A stretch of 64,000 bases of DNA from Xanthostigma xanthostigma (Eukaryota > Arthropoda > Insecta > Raphidioptera > Raphidiidae). Position numbers and translations under genes: made by a program. This document shows positions 43,479 through 54,085 of the stretch, piece by piece. Under the pieces are notes generated by a model. That model was not told the origin of the DNA, ran no database searches, and saw only the letters and a program-made list of their open reading frames with translations. Position 1 is the stretch's first letter, and every line of letters starts with the position of its first letter. Location of the stretch: positions 63,338,948 through 63,402,947 of the forward strand of contig OY754464.1 of the NCBI GenBank assembly GCA_963575645.1, read 5' to 3'.

Positions 43479-44101
43479 CTAGCGGTCCCGCCCGGTTTCA
43501 CCCGGGTGCAAAAGAATGAATGGGGAAGGAAGGGACATGAGTACACACATTCATCTTAGTTTACCGAGATGAATGTTGTGTCCAAATTTCATGATGATCG
43601 GAGTTACCGTTCAAAAGTTATTGTCGATAAAGAGCAGTATTTAAACTTTTTTTAACGAATATTTTTTTTAAATGAATTAAATAAAATTAAAATAAATTTA
43701 AATGTAAGCCTTAGAAGAAAGCAATGTAAAAAATAAAAAAATAAATAAAAATATATTCACCCAACGTGGGGCTCGAACCCACGACCCTGATATTGACAGT
43801 CGCATGCGCTACCGATTGATCTACCAGAGGTTGTGTTCTTTCATCACTAATATGAGTATATCTAGTTAGTGCATTTCACATGAATAGAAGCTTATTTTTG
43901 AGATACTTTTTGCAACATTTTTCATTAAAGCTTCGCTCCTAATCGCCGTAGCGTAATATTATATAGCCTATAGATAGCCTTCCTCGGTAAATGGGCTATC
44001 CAACAAAAAAAATTTTATTCAATTTGAACCAGTAGTTTCTGAGATTAGCGCGTTCAAACAAACAAACAAACAAACTCTTCAGCTTTATATATTAGTATAG
44101 A
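43479..44101 (-). mobile_element. Helitron-like element inserted in the R4-like pseudogene
   Basis: On the minus strand it begins TCTATACTAATATATAAAGC and ends CCCGGGTGAAACCGGG, GCGGGACCGCTAG. It is flanked by A (43478) and T (44102), the exact Helitron target. 623 bp, same family as 31581-32257 but with a different middle that includes a tRNA-like module. Confidence 0.85.
43758..43830 (-). repeat. Lysine-tRNA-related pseudo-tRNA inside a Helitron
   Basis: On the minus strand GGGTCGTGGGTTCGAGCCCC, ACGTTGGG closely matches the T-arm and 3' acceptor of insect tRNA-Lys, and GGTAGATCAATCGGTAGCGC matches its D-arm with a few changes. The anticodon loop reads CTGTCAATA, so the lysine anticodon is lost. 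It is likely a captured and decayed tRNA copy; the B box is intact. Confidence 0.7.
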
Positions 44102-45198
44102 TGGATGATTTAAAACTTTACGTCTCCAGCGCATCAGATCTAACTCTGGTGCTAAACATCGTGCAAGTGGAGATATCGGTATGACATTCGAATTAGATAA
44201 ATGTACAGTTCCGCATATCAAAAAAGGACGAAATGGGGACTTCGGGGAAGACGTGCAACTCGTAGATGGAAGCGCTATCCATCATCTTGATGCCGGAGAG
44301 TCTTATACGTATCTAGGTGTGAGTGAGAGTCACGTTCAGGACGTAAAAGTCGTCAAAGAGGCTCTCTGTAGCAAGTATCGACGGATCCTGCGGCAAATCT
44401 GGAGTTCAGAGTTGTAGGGGAAGAACAAAGTCGCCGCTACCAACATGCTTTATTGTCCAGTCTTGCTCTACACTTTTGGAGCATTCAAGTGGACGGTTAA
44501 CGAGTTACAACAGCTTGACAGGGGCATCCGAAAAAAGATGAAGATCTATCGAAGTCTTCACCCCAAATCGTCCGTTCCTCATTCGTACCTTCCGCGTGAA
44601 CTTGAAGGGAGAGGACTACTCAGTCTGGAGTGTGCTCATAATAGAATTTTACTGGATACTGCTATCACGCTTTGTAACAGTTCGGACCCGTTGCTACAGT
44701 TCGTGCGTGATCTAATAAGCGGGTATTGGAGCGTTTCTGTTTCAAGCAGCAAACAGAGCAGCAAATTAACTCAGCTTTGACTTTGACATCAGTTCCGCTA
44801 GTAAACGGAGAGATGCACCGGCTGTATCTCTAACGTCAGACCAAGCAAGGCATTTAATAAAGAAGGCAGAGCAAAAATTCCTGCTCAAACAACATACCGA
44901 TAAACCGATGCATGGGATTTATTATAAGAACATTGAAACATGCGATTTGTCGAAGGATCTGACGTTTGCCTTCTTGAGGTCAGGGGGACTGAAGTCTGAA
45001 ACTGAGGGATATAATATTTTGACTGGGAAACCCAGTTACTTGTCTAACAAAATTGTTGAACGGTGCGATAAAATAAAAGATGTGAACTTGCGATCTATGA
45101 ACTATTTGGTTATTCCTGACTACAAGACGCCTAAGTTTTGGTGTAGTTTCTCTTATTTAGCACCATCTTTGTATAATAGCCTATACCCAATGTAGTAA

Positions 45199-45469
45199 AA
45201 AAGAGTATTCATTCATTTAAAGTAAAAGTAAAAAACCTCTATAAATAAAATTATATAATCTAAATTATGTGCTAGAATATATTTTTCAATTATCACAATA
45301 ATAATTTGTTATTAATATTACTATTATTATGATTTCTCACATATTTGTATCCTTTTTGTTATGGTTTGGATTGAAAACCAGCTTTAAGCTGAATTTACGC
45401 CTTTGAGAAAACTCTGTTTTTTCATCAATAAATACATTATTATTATTGTTATTATTATTAAGTATTTGT
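45199..45469. other. 3' side of the R4-like element and AT-rich sequence
   Basis: Contains ATT-rich simple sequence at about 45431-45460, which could be the LINE tail. Confidence 0.4.
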
Positions 45470-45870
45470 TTTGGCGTGTCAAGACGGAGTTATCATCCGA
45501 ATTTTCGAATTGATACATCTTATATGATTTCTCCATGCAAATTTTGAACCCCCGTTATACTCTTTTAGGGGTTGAATTTTGAAAAATCTGTTCTTGGCGG
45601 ATGCCTACGCCATAATAATAATTATCTGTGTGCCAAATTTCGGCCCAATCCGTCCAGTGGTTTGAGCTATTCGTTTATTCTTCATGCAAATTTTGAACCC
45701 CCGTTATACCCTTTTAGGGTTTGAATTTTCAAAAATCCGTTCTTAGCGGATGCTTACGTCATAATAACTATCTGTGTGCCAAATTTCAGCCCAATCCGTC
45801 TTGTAGTTTTAGTTGTGCGTTGATAGATCAGTCAGTCAGTCACGGTTTCCTTTATATATTTAGATTAATG
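45470..45870 (+). repeat. LINE-like 3' region with an internal ~148-bp duplication
   Basis: CATGCAAATTTTGAACCCCC occurs at 45534 and 45682, each followed by GTTATAC, CTTTTAGGG and TCTGTGTGCCAAATTTC. It ends GATCAGTCAGTCAGTCACGG, a common LINE terminus in insects. Confidence 0.6.
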
Positions 45871-46650
45871 TCTTAGATTGTCTTGGATGTTAAATGTTGA
45901 AGAGCACCGGATTATGCCAACAAGTTACAAATTACATTACATTGAACATGGTAAATTATTTATTAAATTCATGACGATAAAATAACATTTTGAGACCGCG
46001 ACTGCTTGAAACAAATTATTTCCTATTCTGTCATTCTTATTTTCGCAGATCCCATAAATTATGTATTAGTCTTTCGTTTCACTTAGAGGCTTTCATTATT
46101 ATATCTATATGAAAATACAAGAATCAAAGGTCCGATTAGAGTATTTGACCATTAATTAATAATGATGACTAAATCTCACTCGCCATTTATTTTAAATAAG
46201 CCTTTTTCTTATCGAGAAGCTATGTGACGTCATTGTAACTCCAATATGGCAGATACCCCAAGCTGCCGGTTTACCTTTTCCTTCACAGCCCTCTTGACAT
46301 GAGAAGTTTGACAAGTCAAAAAGATAAGCTATATGACGTCATTGTAGACCCAATATGGCGGACGCTGCATATCAGATCGATTTGAAATTTTGTACACATA
46401 TGTATTCCCGATAACAAAACATGAGTCAATCGGTTTTAGAATTAAATATTCACTTAATCTTAATCAATTTATGTTTTAATAGTAAAAATTTTGAACGACT
46501 TAATTAAACAACATTTTCAAGGCAAATTTTTATTAAAATGTATTAAATAGGAAAAAATTTTTATAATTTTAATAATTATAAAAACATGAATAGTGACTAA
46601 TAAACGATTATAGAATTAATTATGAACTTAAATTATTAAAAATTATTTTT
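45871..46650. other. Unassigned, with a ~110-bp imperfect duplication
   Basis: AGCTATGTGACGTCATTGTA (about 46219) and AGCTATATGACGTCATTGTA (about 46328) are each followed by a CAATATGGC phrase. It resembles another LINE-type 3' region. Confidence 0.45.
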
Positions 46651-46853
46651 TCTTTTGACGTGATAACGTCTTATAAATTGATGAATCACGTCAATATAAA
46701 AAGATGAAACACCGGCTGCATGAACGAAAAAGTGTAACGTTCCTAACGTTCCGCCTGACCCTGTGCGTGATTATTAAATATGATATTCGAGCGGGATACG
46801 TTATCACGTAAAACTATCGTCCGTAAACCGACTTTACAGACAACCAATTTTTT
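46651..46853 (-). mobile_element. MITE family D, inverted copy
   Basis: Same family as 39427-39634 in the opposite orientation: ACGTGATAACGTCTTATAAA at the left, GAGCGGGATACGTTATCACG at the right, then the flanking TCCGTAAACCGACTTTACAG phrase shared with 52.55 kb. Confidence 0.7.
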
Positions 46854-47369
46854 TTTAGTACATTTCAATAAAAACTTATCTTGAAAAAGTTTTTTTTTTA
46901 CCAATATCTTTTTAATATATACTATACAATACCTATAGATATAGGTATATAGACATATGGACACTTACATGGCGTAAACTTCATCTTGGATCTGTGACGT
47001 AGTCGCAACTTTGTTGGTCACACGGATCAAAACAGGTGGGTTAATTTATGCTTTCCGAGAAAATCAAAAATTTCTTATCTGCGGCCAACTTTTCGAAATT
47101 TCTTAATTGTCTGATTTGTGTTTCGTTTATGCCTTTTCCTGCTTAAAAAAAATTGATTTCTGCTTTTACCGTTTCAAAAAGAAAAAACGCATAAAAAGCA
47201 TACCTACCCAAATATCTATTTCGAAATTTATCATGCTTGGAGAAATTTTTTCGAAAAGCTATTATGTGTATCCATATAAGTATCAGAACAAACTCTGCAT
47301 ATGGAATATAAAAAAGTGCAGCTGCCAGAACAAAAATTGAAAACTGTTAATTTGTGTTCTAAAACATTC
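46854..47369. other. No feature recognised
   Basis: The 77-residue frame at 47107-47340 is lysine- and phenylalanine-rich chance coding with no domain. Confidence 0.4.
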
Positions 47370-47377
47370 TTCTAAAT

Positions 47378-47657
47378 CAGTGATGACAAAGATACAGCCC
47401 GGGGGCCGCATCCGGCTCTCAGCCATCTCAATACGGCCCGCGACCAGAATCTATCCAGTGAGTATTTTTAAAATTGCTGGATCCTCAAGGTCAAGATAAT
47501 CTACCATTTTTATTACTTTTATATGAAAATTGATTTAAAGTAAATAAATAAAGATTTTAATTTAGTATGTGTTTTAGTTTTTAATTTAGAGTCTGAACCA
47601 CTTACACACCCTAAATCTTATAAATGAACCTTTAGAAAAATGAGTCTGACGCCCCTG
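47378..47657. mobile_element. hAT MITE, 280 bp
   Basis: Perfect 8-bp duplications TTCTAAAT at 47370-47377 and 47658-47665. Ends CAGTGATGACAAAG and, inverted, CAGGGGCGTCAGAC. CATCCGGCTCTCAGC and TACGGCCCGCGACC inside are typical of hAT elements. No coding sequence. Confidence 0.9.
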
Positions 47658-47665
47658 TTCTAAAT

Positions 47666-48205
47666 AATTTATATTTTAATTCAAACAAAAACAAACAAAT
47701 AGTTGGCAAAACCAAAAGTGCACATCCCGCAAGTTTTCCACTGTATGATAAAAAAATAACAATTTATTAAAAAATATTTTTAATAAATTTAAAAAGATTT
47801 AAAAATTTAAAGAAATAAATAATTAAAAATTGAAAAAATAGTTTTTTAAGTTTGCAAAAATAAAGACAATAAGAAATTTTTTTTAGCAATTATGCACGGG
47901 TTTTGCTCTCAAAAATCCCGATTTTTTGAGTTTCTTGTCCTAGTTTATTGACTTTCTAGTTTATCGAAGAACGCATTTTATAGACACAATATCCCAAAAC
48001 ACTATTTTTCAAGAATATCCCACCGCTACACTAGCGGTATGTGCAATAGATTAAAAAAAACAATTAAAAAATTAAAATGAAAAAAATAAAATGAAAAAAA
48101 AAAAATAATAATAAAAAAAATATATGAGAAATATATTATATATAATATATAAATATTAAGTGGAATTAAGTGGAATAAAATGGAATATAAAAAAAAAAAT
48201 TCTTA
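47666..48205. other. A-rich sequence
   Basis: Low-complexity A tracts at 47750-47830 and 48050-48200. The AGCGGTATGTGC string at about 48024 resembles the Helitron-like end at 48.8 kb. Confidence 0.45.
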
Positions 48206-48278
48206 TGTCAGCGGGAATCGAACCCGGCACCTTGGGATTACAGGACTTACGCTTTAACCGTTCGGCCACACCGATGCC
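48206..48278 (-). repeat. tRNA-like sequence (serine/leucine-type D-arm)
   Basis: On the minus strand TGTGGCCGAACGGTTAAAGC is a good A-box region of a class II-like tRNA and GGGTTCGATTCCC a good B box. The anticodon stem does not pair, so it is a pseudo-tRNA. It shares flanks with 37529-37610. Confidence 0.6.
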
Positions 48279-48538
48279 GTACAACGCCTTTGTTATTATG
48301 GTATAGAAGTGTAGCAGTTATTTTACGTATCATACTACATTAATTGAGTATATTTATTATGTTTTTTGTTTTTTTATTTTAATTAGCTGTCAAAAATAAT
48401 AAAAAAAAAACTGTTTATAAAAATTAAACTACTGAACACATTTTAGTGAATTTAAATAGGGTTCTGGTCTGATAGTAAACAAAGTGAATAAAATATAACC
48501 CAAGGGGATCCGACCAAAATTGCGATCTGTAGAGTCGT
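48279..48538. other. Flank of the tRNA-like module, unassigned
   Basis: The 48294-48310 segment (TTATTATGGTATAGAAGTG) resembles the matching flank at 37.6 kb. Confidence 0.4.
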
Positions 48539-48602
48539 GACGTACGTACGTACATACGTACGTACGTACGTACATACGTACGTACGTACGTACATACGTA
48601 CA
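48539..48602. repeat. (GTAC)n microsatellite with regular CATAC interruptions
   Basis: ACGTACGTACGT units interrupted by ACATACGT about every 20-24 bases. It lies at a LINE-like end. The YVRTYVRTYVRM-type frames on the minus strand are translations of this repeat. Confidence 0.9.
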
Positions 48603-48758
48603 GACCAACCGACAACTGCTGTTTGTGATTTTCAATTACAATTTTAATAGTATTTATGAACTCGAATTGATTTAAAAATGGTTCTGTTTTATAGATCAGA
48701 ATCTCCTCTTTTCAAAAAGTTTCATTTTGAATGGATTTCGTGTGAAATTAACTTAAAT

Positions 48759-48922
48759 ATAACTTCTTATCTGAACGAAAGTCAGCTCTGATGCACAAAG
48801 CGATAATAAAGCACATACCGCTAGTTTAGCGGTATGTGCAATAACTTCTTATCTGAACGAAAGTCAGCTCTGATGCACAAAGCGATAATAAAGCACATAC
48901 CGCTAGTTTAGCGGTATGTGCA
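48759..48922 (+). repeat. Two tandem 82-bp units ending in a Helitron-like hairpin
   Basis: AACTTCTTATCTGAACGAAA occurs at 48761 and 48843. Each unit ends GCACATACCGCTAG, TTTAG and the inverted CGGTATGTGC. The two units look identical. Relatives lie at 23672-23745 and near 48024. Confidence 0.85.
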
Positions 48923-49859
48923 ATTAATGCTACTGACCAAACAAAACATTCTGGTTTTGTAAATTTAATTAAAACGAACAAACCCGAAAGTGAATTCTAA
49001 CATTTAAAATATAAATCGAAGTTTGAATAGCTTTAGAAAAATGTAATAATAATAATGGGACAAAAGTAAAAAATATATTTAAACATTTCAATGCATAAAC
49101 ATGAGGTTTTTATAAGCCAGAATTGAATATGCATCATCTAAAAGTGGAAAGAGTTTTGTAGGAGAGCAAGGCTTAATTTGATTTTTTTATTGGTTTAACG
49201 AGTTGAGGGAGGAGGAAAGGAGAGAGAAAACAAGCAGCGTTGGTTTATTGAACGCACTGATTCTAAACTGAAGTACTGCAAATGCGTCCTGGTTAATAAA
49301 ATAAAAACAAACAACAGAAAACACCTAGTTTTATTAATAAACTGTGATTTTAATTAAAAGACAAATAATATACGCAGTATTCCCGGAAAATTGTTATTGT
49401 AAATTAAGTAAAGTTAATAACATTTCATTATCTACACATTCTTTTATGACTCAATTATAACTTCAGTTATATTGTTCTTCAATGGCGTACAACGTTATAC
49501 TTAGGGTTGCAAGGAAAAGCATGACAGAACAAATAAATGAAATATAAAATTCTCGTTCAAAAAAGATTCCGTTCTTTAGTCTAGCCACAAGCTCGGTAAC
49601 TGCATTTGTTTATTTATCCCAACCATTTCGAGTTACTGTCAACTCTCCTATAACTTAAAATCTATTCGACGTGCTCACTTGTAATTTTATTTATCAATTA
49701 CCAAAAATCTCAAATATTGTAAAAAAAAATTGAAATGAATGTTAACTCTGCAGGCCATCCCTGAAACTTCCTGCTATTTTCGAGTTCAAAACGCTCAAAA
49801 ATATACAAAATATAGCAACAAGTTTATTTTTTAGCTCATCGAGCTCAAAAAAAAAACAC
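48923..49859. other. AT-rich sequence, no feature recognised
   Basis: No supported gene or structured repeat. Confidence 0.45.
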
Positions 49860-50370
49860 TTTGTGCGAATTTTTCGTTCACGATATCTCTAGAACAAATG
49901 AACCGAGTTTGATGGGGTTGCGGCAATCGACGCAGTCTTTTTAACCTAAGAAAGTAATTTATTACAAAAAAATCGATCTGATAAGAATATTACAAGTATT
50001 AAAAAAAAAACACTTTTTTACGAATTTTTCGTTCACGGTTTCTCGTGAACAAATGAACCGATTTGCGGCAATCGACGCAGTTTTATGAGGAGAAGAGCTG
50101 ATTAGATTTTGGAATAAATCGGTTCACTAGTTTAGAAAATATTCCCCAAAAAAAAAATAGATTTCTAAAAATTTTTGAAACTGTATTTTTGAGATTTCTC
50201 AAATCTATTGAGCCGAATCATTCCAAGTTTTCAGGAAATCTAAGTTCAGCAAAGTCACGTCAGATGCCGCAAACCGCATTTCAATCAGACACCCCGTTTA
50301 AAAGTAATAAGAAGATTACATACACAAATACAAACACACACATTCCTACAGCCCTAAGAACATCATCGCC
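49860..50370 (+). repeat. LINE-like 3' region with internal duplication
   Basis: CGAATTTTTCGTTCACG recurs at about 49866 and 50019, each followed by ACAAATGAACCGA and GCGGCAATCGACGCAG. The end is CACAAATACAAACACACACA. The 62-residue frame across the end is not a gene. Confidence 0.55.
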
Positions 50371-51254
50371 AAAATAATCAGAATAGCTTCCTAGTACCTC
50401 AAAACGTCGAGATCTGACAAAAACTCGATTTTCGAAAATCTTGGTAAGTAAACACATTCCGATGATTTATTGATAGCGAGAAGTTAAACATGCAAACACT
50501 GTACAGCACTTGCCCGCATGACAGACTGACTATGTGTTCTACATACTACACGGTCAGCTGATGCTAACCATGGGCGCCGCCATATTGGCCTTGGCTGCTC
50601 TACCGAGCGCCTACTCCAACGCCTTTCACTTTACTCCTACTCCGCGGCCGCCTGTAATGCGACATGCAACAGACGGCCAGAAAAATTCGGGGCGATAGAA
50701 TAAAAGTTTCACTTTAAAAACTACAATCGTTTTTGAGATTTTGAAGCCCAATCTGTCAGTCGATGCCTTTAAATAGCAGAAACTGCGTAAACACGTTACT
50801 TCCGTCTAACCTAAAAAGATCTGAGTTACTCCCAAGTAGCGCCTAACAGTGTAAAATTTCAAAAAACTTTTTGAACACCGATATTTAACTGTTTAATATT
50901 TTCAAAGTCTAATGGGACATAGTGTACTGTACAGTAGACGTGCCAACTGACCTGTAAATGGACAAATGGTGGGTGGCTATTATCAAAGAGTATATTGGTA
51001 GGTACATACAAACTTACGCTTTAAAGTTTAAACGGGCACTCGTCCAGACCAATGCACACAAATGTACAACACTGCAATGTATTGGCTGATTGTGAAAGGC
51101 GTTGGCAAAAAAGAGAAACTACTAGGTTAACTCGACGAGATACATTTTCAAACAATAACAACAGGTGTTTTATTTTTTGTATGAAAAGTAGGCCGGTTCA
51201 AAGTTATCCATTGAACAGAACAGTTGCCAGACGAAAATCTGAAATTTTAATATT
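50371..51254. other. Unassigned sequence, relatively GC-rich near 50.57-50.68 kb
   Basis: A short GC-richer block (CCATGGGCGCCGCCATATTG, CTCCGCGGCCGCCTG) lies here without an open frame of useful length. 50752-50812 is shared with about 26519-26560. Confidence 0.4.
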
Positions 51255-51733
51255 AGTCAGAGTGCCCGTCGGCAAAAATTTTATTGACACATACTCTCCC
51301 CAAACTTTGTATATGGATTCATTAAGCCTAGTTTGACACCTATTTCCTCTATGTTTTTTCTTGATTTTGGGGCGTTTTCCCTCTAAATTTTCCGAAAGAA
51401 TATATAAATAACATGAACCATTTAAAATGTCTGACACCTTGAATATGTCGAACATATTTGAGGTGTCAGACATTTTAAATGGTTCATGTTATTTGTCAGA
51501 GAACATTATTTTAGCGTTTTGGTTGCAGTTTTTTAACTATCTAATTAAAAAACAAACAGTTTCTATAAATTTTTACATGTCGTCAAAACGACATCTTTCG
51601 GAAAATTTAGAAGGAAAACGCCCCAAAATCAAGAAAAGTCATAGAGGAAATAGGTGTCAGACTAGGCCTAATGAAGCCATATACAAAGTTTGGTGAGTAT
51701 GTGTCAATAAAATTGTTTGCCGACGGGCTGGTT
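51255..51733. mobile_element. Palindromic element with nested inner hairpin
   Basis: Outer arms: CCCGTCGGCAAAAATTTTAT at the left and its approximate complement ending TGCCGACGGG at the right, with TAGGTGTCAGACTAGGCCTA and its counterpart inside. A central perfect hairpin at 51408-51492 starts ATAACATGAACCATTTAAAA. The right end is cut by a family G copy. The long frames on both strands are the two arms. Confidence 0.8.
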
Positions 51734-52079
51734 TTGCTGTTTTGCTAAGACTTACGCTGGCTGCCGTGCTTGGTGCGAGGATGAAAATGACTTCACTGCG
51801 GCTTACAAGATGGATTTCAAAATTAGAACCGGGGCTATTTTTCGTGCTTGTTTTGAGCAATAACCAATTAGAAAACAGTATCTTGTCACTTAGGGGATAT
51901 GAACAAACGCCCACAAACGAAGATGGCGTCGTATTGTGTGTTCTGTTCAGAGGCAATAAACGCTCACTTTTGTTAACGCACCAAAGCCAGCTTTAAAAAA
52001 CGAAACCCAACGCCAAGCATGCAGCCAAATCTAGCAAATAATCTTACGGCTAACCCAGCCTCGTATGCAGCGACCTTTA
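51732..52079. mobile_element. MITE family G, copy with altered left end
   Basis: Contains GACTTCACTGCGGCTTACAA, GTATCTTGTCACTTAGG, ACGAAGATGGCGTCGTATTG, and the right end inverted as AAGGTCGCTGCATACGAGGCT-like sequence. The left inverted repeat is not recognisable; it abuts the palindromic element. Confidence 0.7.
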
Positions 52080-52536
52080 ATTATGAATATCTTATACAAC
52101 CAACTAATTTTTTTTCTTCATACCTCAATAGAAAGTGCATACTTTCGACATCAATTGTAAGGCAGAAAGTTTAACATTTACTCCTTGGTTGGGATTACAC
52201 GCACCAATGCGGGAAGTTTGTACGTACGGGCGGTAGTAAAGCAAAAATAACCAATCAACTGTTGTTTAGATGTCGTTTCCATATCAACCCTATTACATTT
52301 TAGCTAATAGTCGCGAACAGCTGTCATTCGTATTATTACGTATAAACTAAAAGCTGCTCGCATGGAATTTATCTGTGTTTTTATATAATTAATAAGTTGT
52401 TAATTAATTAACGTATTTAATAAGCGTTACTTACGACCGAGGTATGTAGAAAAAAATTGTATACTGCACACTGGTCGAAAGTGTGATATCCTTGCCCTTC
52501 GGGTCATGATGTCTGAGACGAAGCCGAAGGTATCAT
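52080..52536. other. No feature recognised
   Basis: Unassigned sequence; no gene supported. Confidence 0.4.
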
Positions 52537-52690
52537 TATTAAAAAATTGGTTGTCTGTAAAGTCGGTTTACGGACGATAGTTTTACGTGATAACGTATTC
52601 CGCTCGAATATCATATTTAATAATATATCGGAACGTGACACATTTCGGAACGTGACAGTTTTTCGTGCATGCAGCCGGTGTTTCATCAAA
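52537..52690 (+). mobile_element. MITE family D, partial copy
   Basis: AATTGGTTGTCTGTAAAGTC, GTTTTACGTGATAACGTATT, CGCTCGAATATCATATTTAA and CATGCAGCCGGTGTTTCATC match the other two copies. A segment carrying GGAACGTGACA is duplicated and the right end is missing. Confidence 0.7.
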
Positions 52691-53188
52691 ATGTAATGTT
52701 TAACACAATGATAAATGAGAGACGCCGGAAATGCACATAAAAATTAAAATTAAACCAAATTAGATCCAAGCAAAACTTAAAAACACTACAGGAATAAATC
52801 TTTGTCTAAAAACTAATCAGATCAGAGGAAAGTAAAAGGTACGAATAAATCCGCGGATAATTTTTTACAATCTTCACCGCATTTAGGTCGTCCGCACACG
52901 AAGCAACGCGAAAGCAATTCAACGGCGTTACGATATCACTTCGCTGTCATTTTCTGGATAAAGAAGTGGGAATCCATCAATGGAGCAACATGTCACCAAT
53001 ATCGTTCGCAAATATGGAGGCATTAATGCCAAATTCCGTGGGTGCTGTGTTTTAAGTACAATTTCACTCTCATTGAAAAGACGTGACAGATAAATAAACG
53101 ATATTAAGTACAATTATTAGAGTAATTTTAGACAATATTTTTAAATTGAAAATAACCTAATATACCTACTTACAGTCAGAGTAACAGA
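52691..53188. other. No feature recognised
   Basis: Unassigned. The 61-residue minus-strand frame has no known motif. Confidence 0.4.
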
Positions 53189-53480
53189 ATAACATGAACC
53201 ATTTAAAATGTCTGACCCCTCGAATATGTCGAACATATTCGAGGTGTCAGACATTTTAAATGGTTCATATTATCGGTCAGAGAACATTATTTTAGCGTTT
53301 TGGTTGAAGTTTTTAAGCTATCCAATTAAAAAAAAAACAGTATATCTATAAATTTTTACATGTCGTCAAAATCAAGAAAAGTCATAGAGGAAACAGGTGT
53401 CAGACTAGGCCTAATAAAGCCATATACAAAGTTTGGGGAGAGTATGTGTCAGCAAAATTTTTGCCGACGGGCACTCTGGC
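53189..53480. mobile_element. Second copy of the 51.3-kb palindromic element, one arm only
   Basis: A near-perfect hairpin at 53189-53273 is followed by the right arm (GAACATTATTTTAGCGTTTT, GTCAGACTAGGCCTAATAAA, TTTTGCCGACGGGCACTC). The left outer arm is absent, and about 35 bp present in the first copy near 51585-51620 is missing. Confidence 0.75.
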
Positions 53481-53589
53481 TATTAGTACGAATAAGCTTA
53501 AATTTTCGACTTTGTCATAACAGACGCCACATTACTATTTTCCATCTATCACACTTCCCGTTGTTCCTTGATTTTTAGACTTCAAGTAA

Positions 53590-54085
53590 TTAATAAATAA
53601 ATAAATAACTTTATTTATATCGTACATATCTGTACATAATAGCATCAACAATATCATTTTACATATGTAACAAATTCATGTGTCCTTTTTTGAAAAGCCT
53701 TTTGCATACAATATTTTTTATTTGGCTAGGTACTTTCTTATATATTCGAATCATGGCATTGCGGGCACCCTTTTGAACAACTGTGAGACGTGAACTTGCC
53801 AATTTATTATAGCGATGAGCGAATGAAGAAATTTTAGGAAATTAGGATAAGGTAGACAATTTTTGAGGAATTTGACAGGTAATCGGCCATCGCCTTAAAT
53901 AAGGAACCAGCTCGATATGTATTTGGAATTATTGAGGGAAACCATGGAAAACCTCAACAAGACCGGTACAGGAATTACCGTTTCTCGACGAGAGGCAGCA
54001 GGAAAAAGTCCCATTCGGGATTCGAACCCAGTAGCCTCCGAATGCGGGTCTAGTGCTCTTGCCACTACGCTACACCGCTCGGTTG
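53590..54085 (-). repeat. SINE-like element with a tRNA-derived head
   Basis: On the minus strand the head (54085 to 54009) has GTGTAGCGTAGTGGCAAGAG as A-box region and GGGTTCGAATCCC as B box. A ~400-bp body follows, and the tail is AAAGTTATTTATTTATTTAT-type sequence. This is the SINE layout. Body family unknown and flanking duplication not established. The 65-residue plus-strand frame is not a gene. Confidence 0.6.

Larger units (their letters stand above)
43335..45198 (+). pseudogene. R4/Dong-like LINE reverse transcriptase, broken
   Basis: 43348-43477 reads VFQGDSLSPLLFCISLLPVS and ends in THLFY. The frame resumes after a Helitron at 44102 with MDDLKLYVSSASDLT, so the catalytic FYMDD box is split by the insertion. 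Further pieces follow with stops and frame changes: 44181-44417 (MTFELDKCTV ... YLGVSES), 44445-44780 (LYTFGAFKWTVNELQQLDR, then HPKSSVPHSYLPRELEGRGL) and 44908-45195. The order and motifs match the R4/Dong group of LINEs, which copy themselves by target-primed reverse transcription. The 5' part is missing, and the frame is closed upstream of 43345. It is a dead copy. Confidence 0.82.

Noticed and set aside
43758-43830. A functional lysine tRNA
   Set aside because: The anticodon loop and several stem positions differ from tRNA-Lys and it lies within a Helitron-like element.
48424-48635. A YVRTYVRTYVRM repeat protein on the minus strand
   Set aside because: It is the translation of the (GTAC)n microsatellite.
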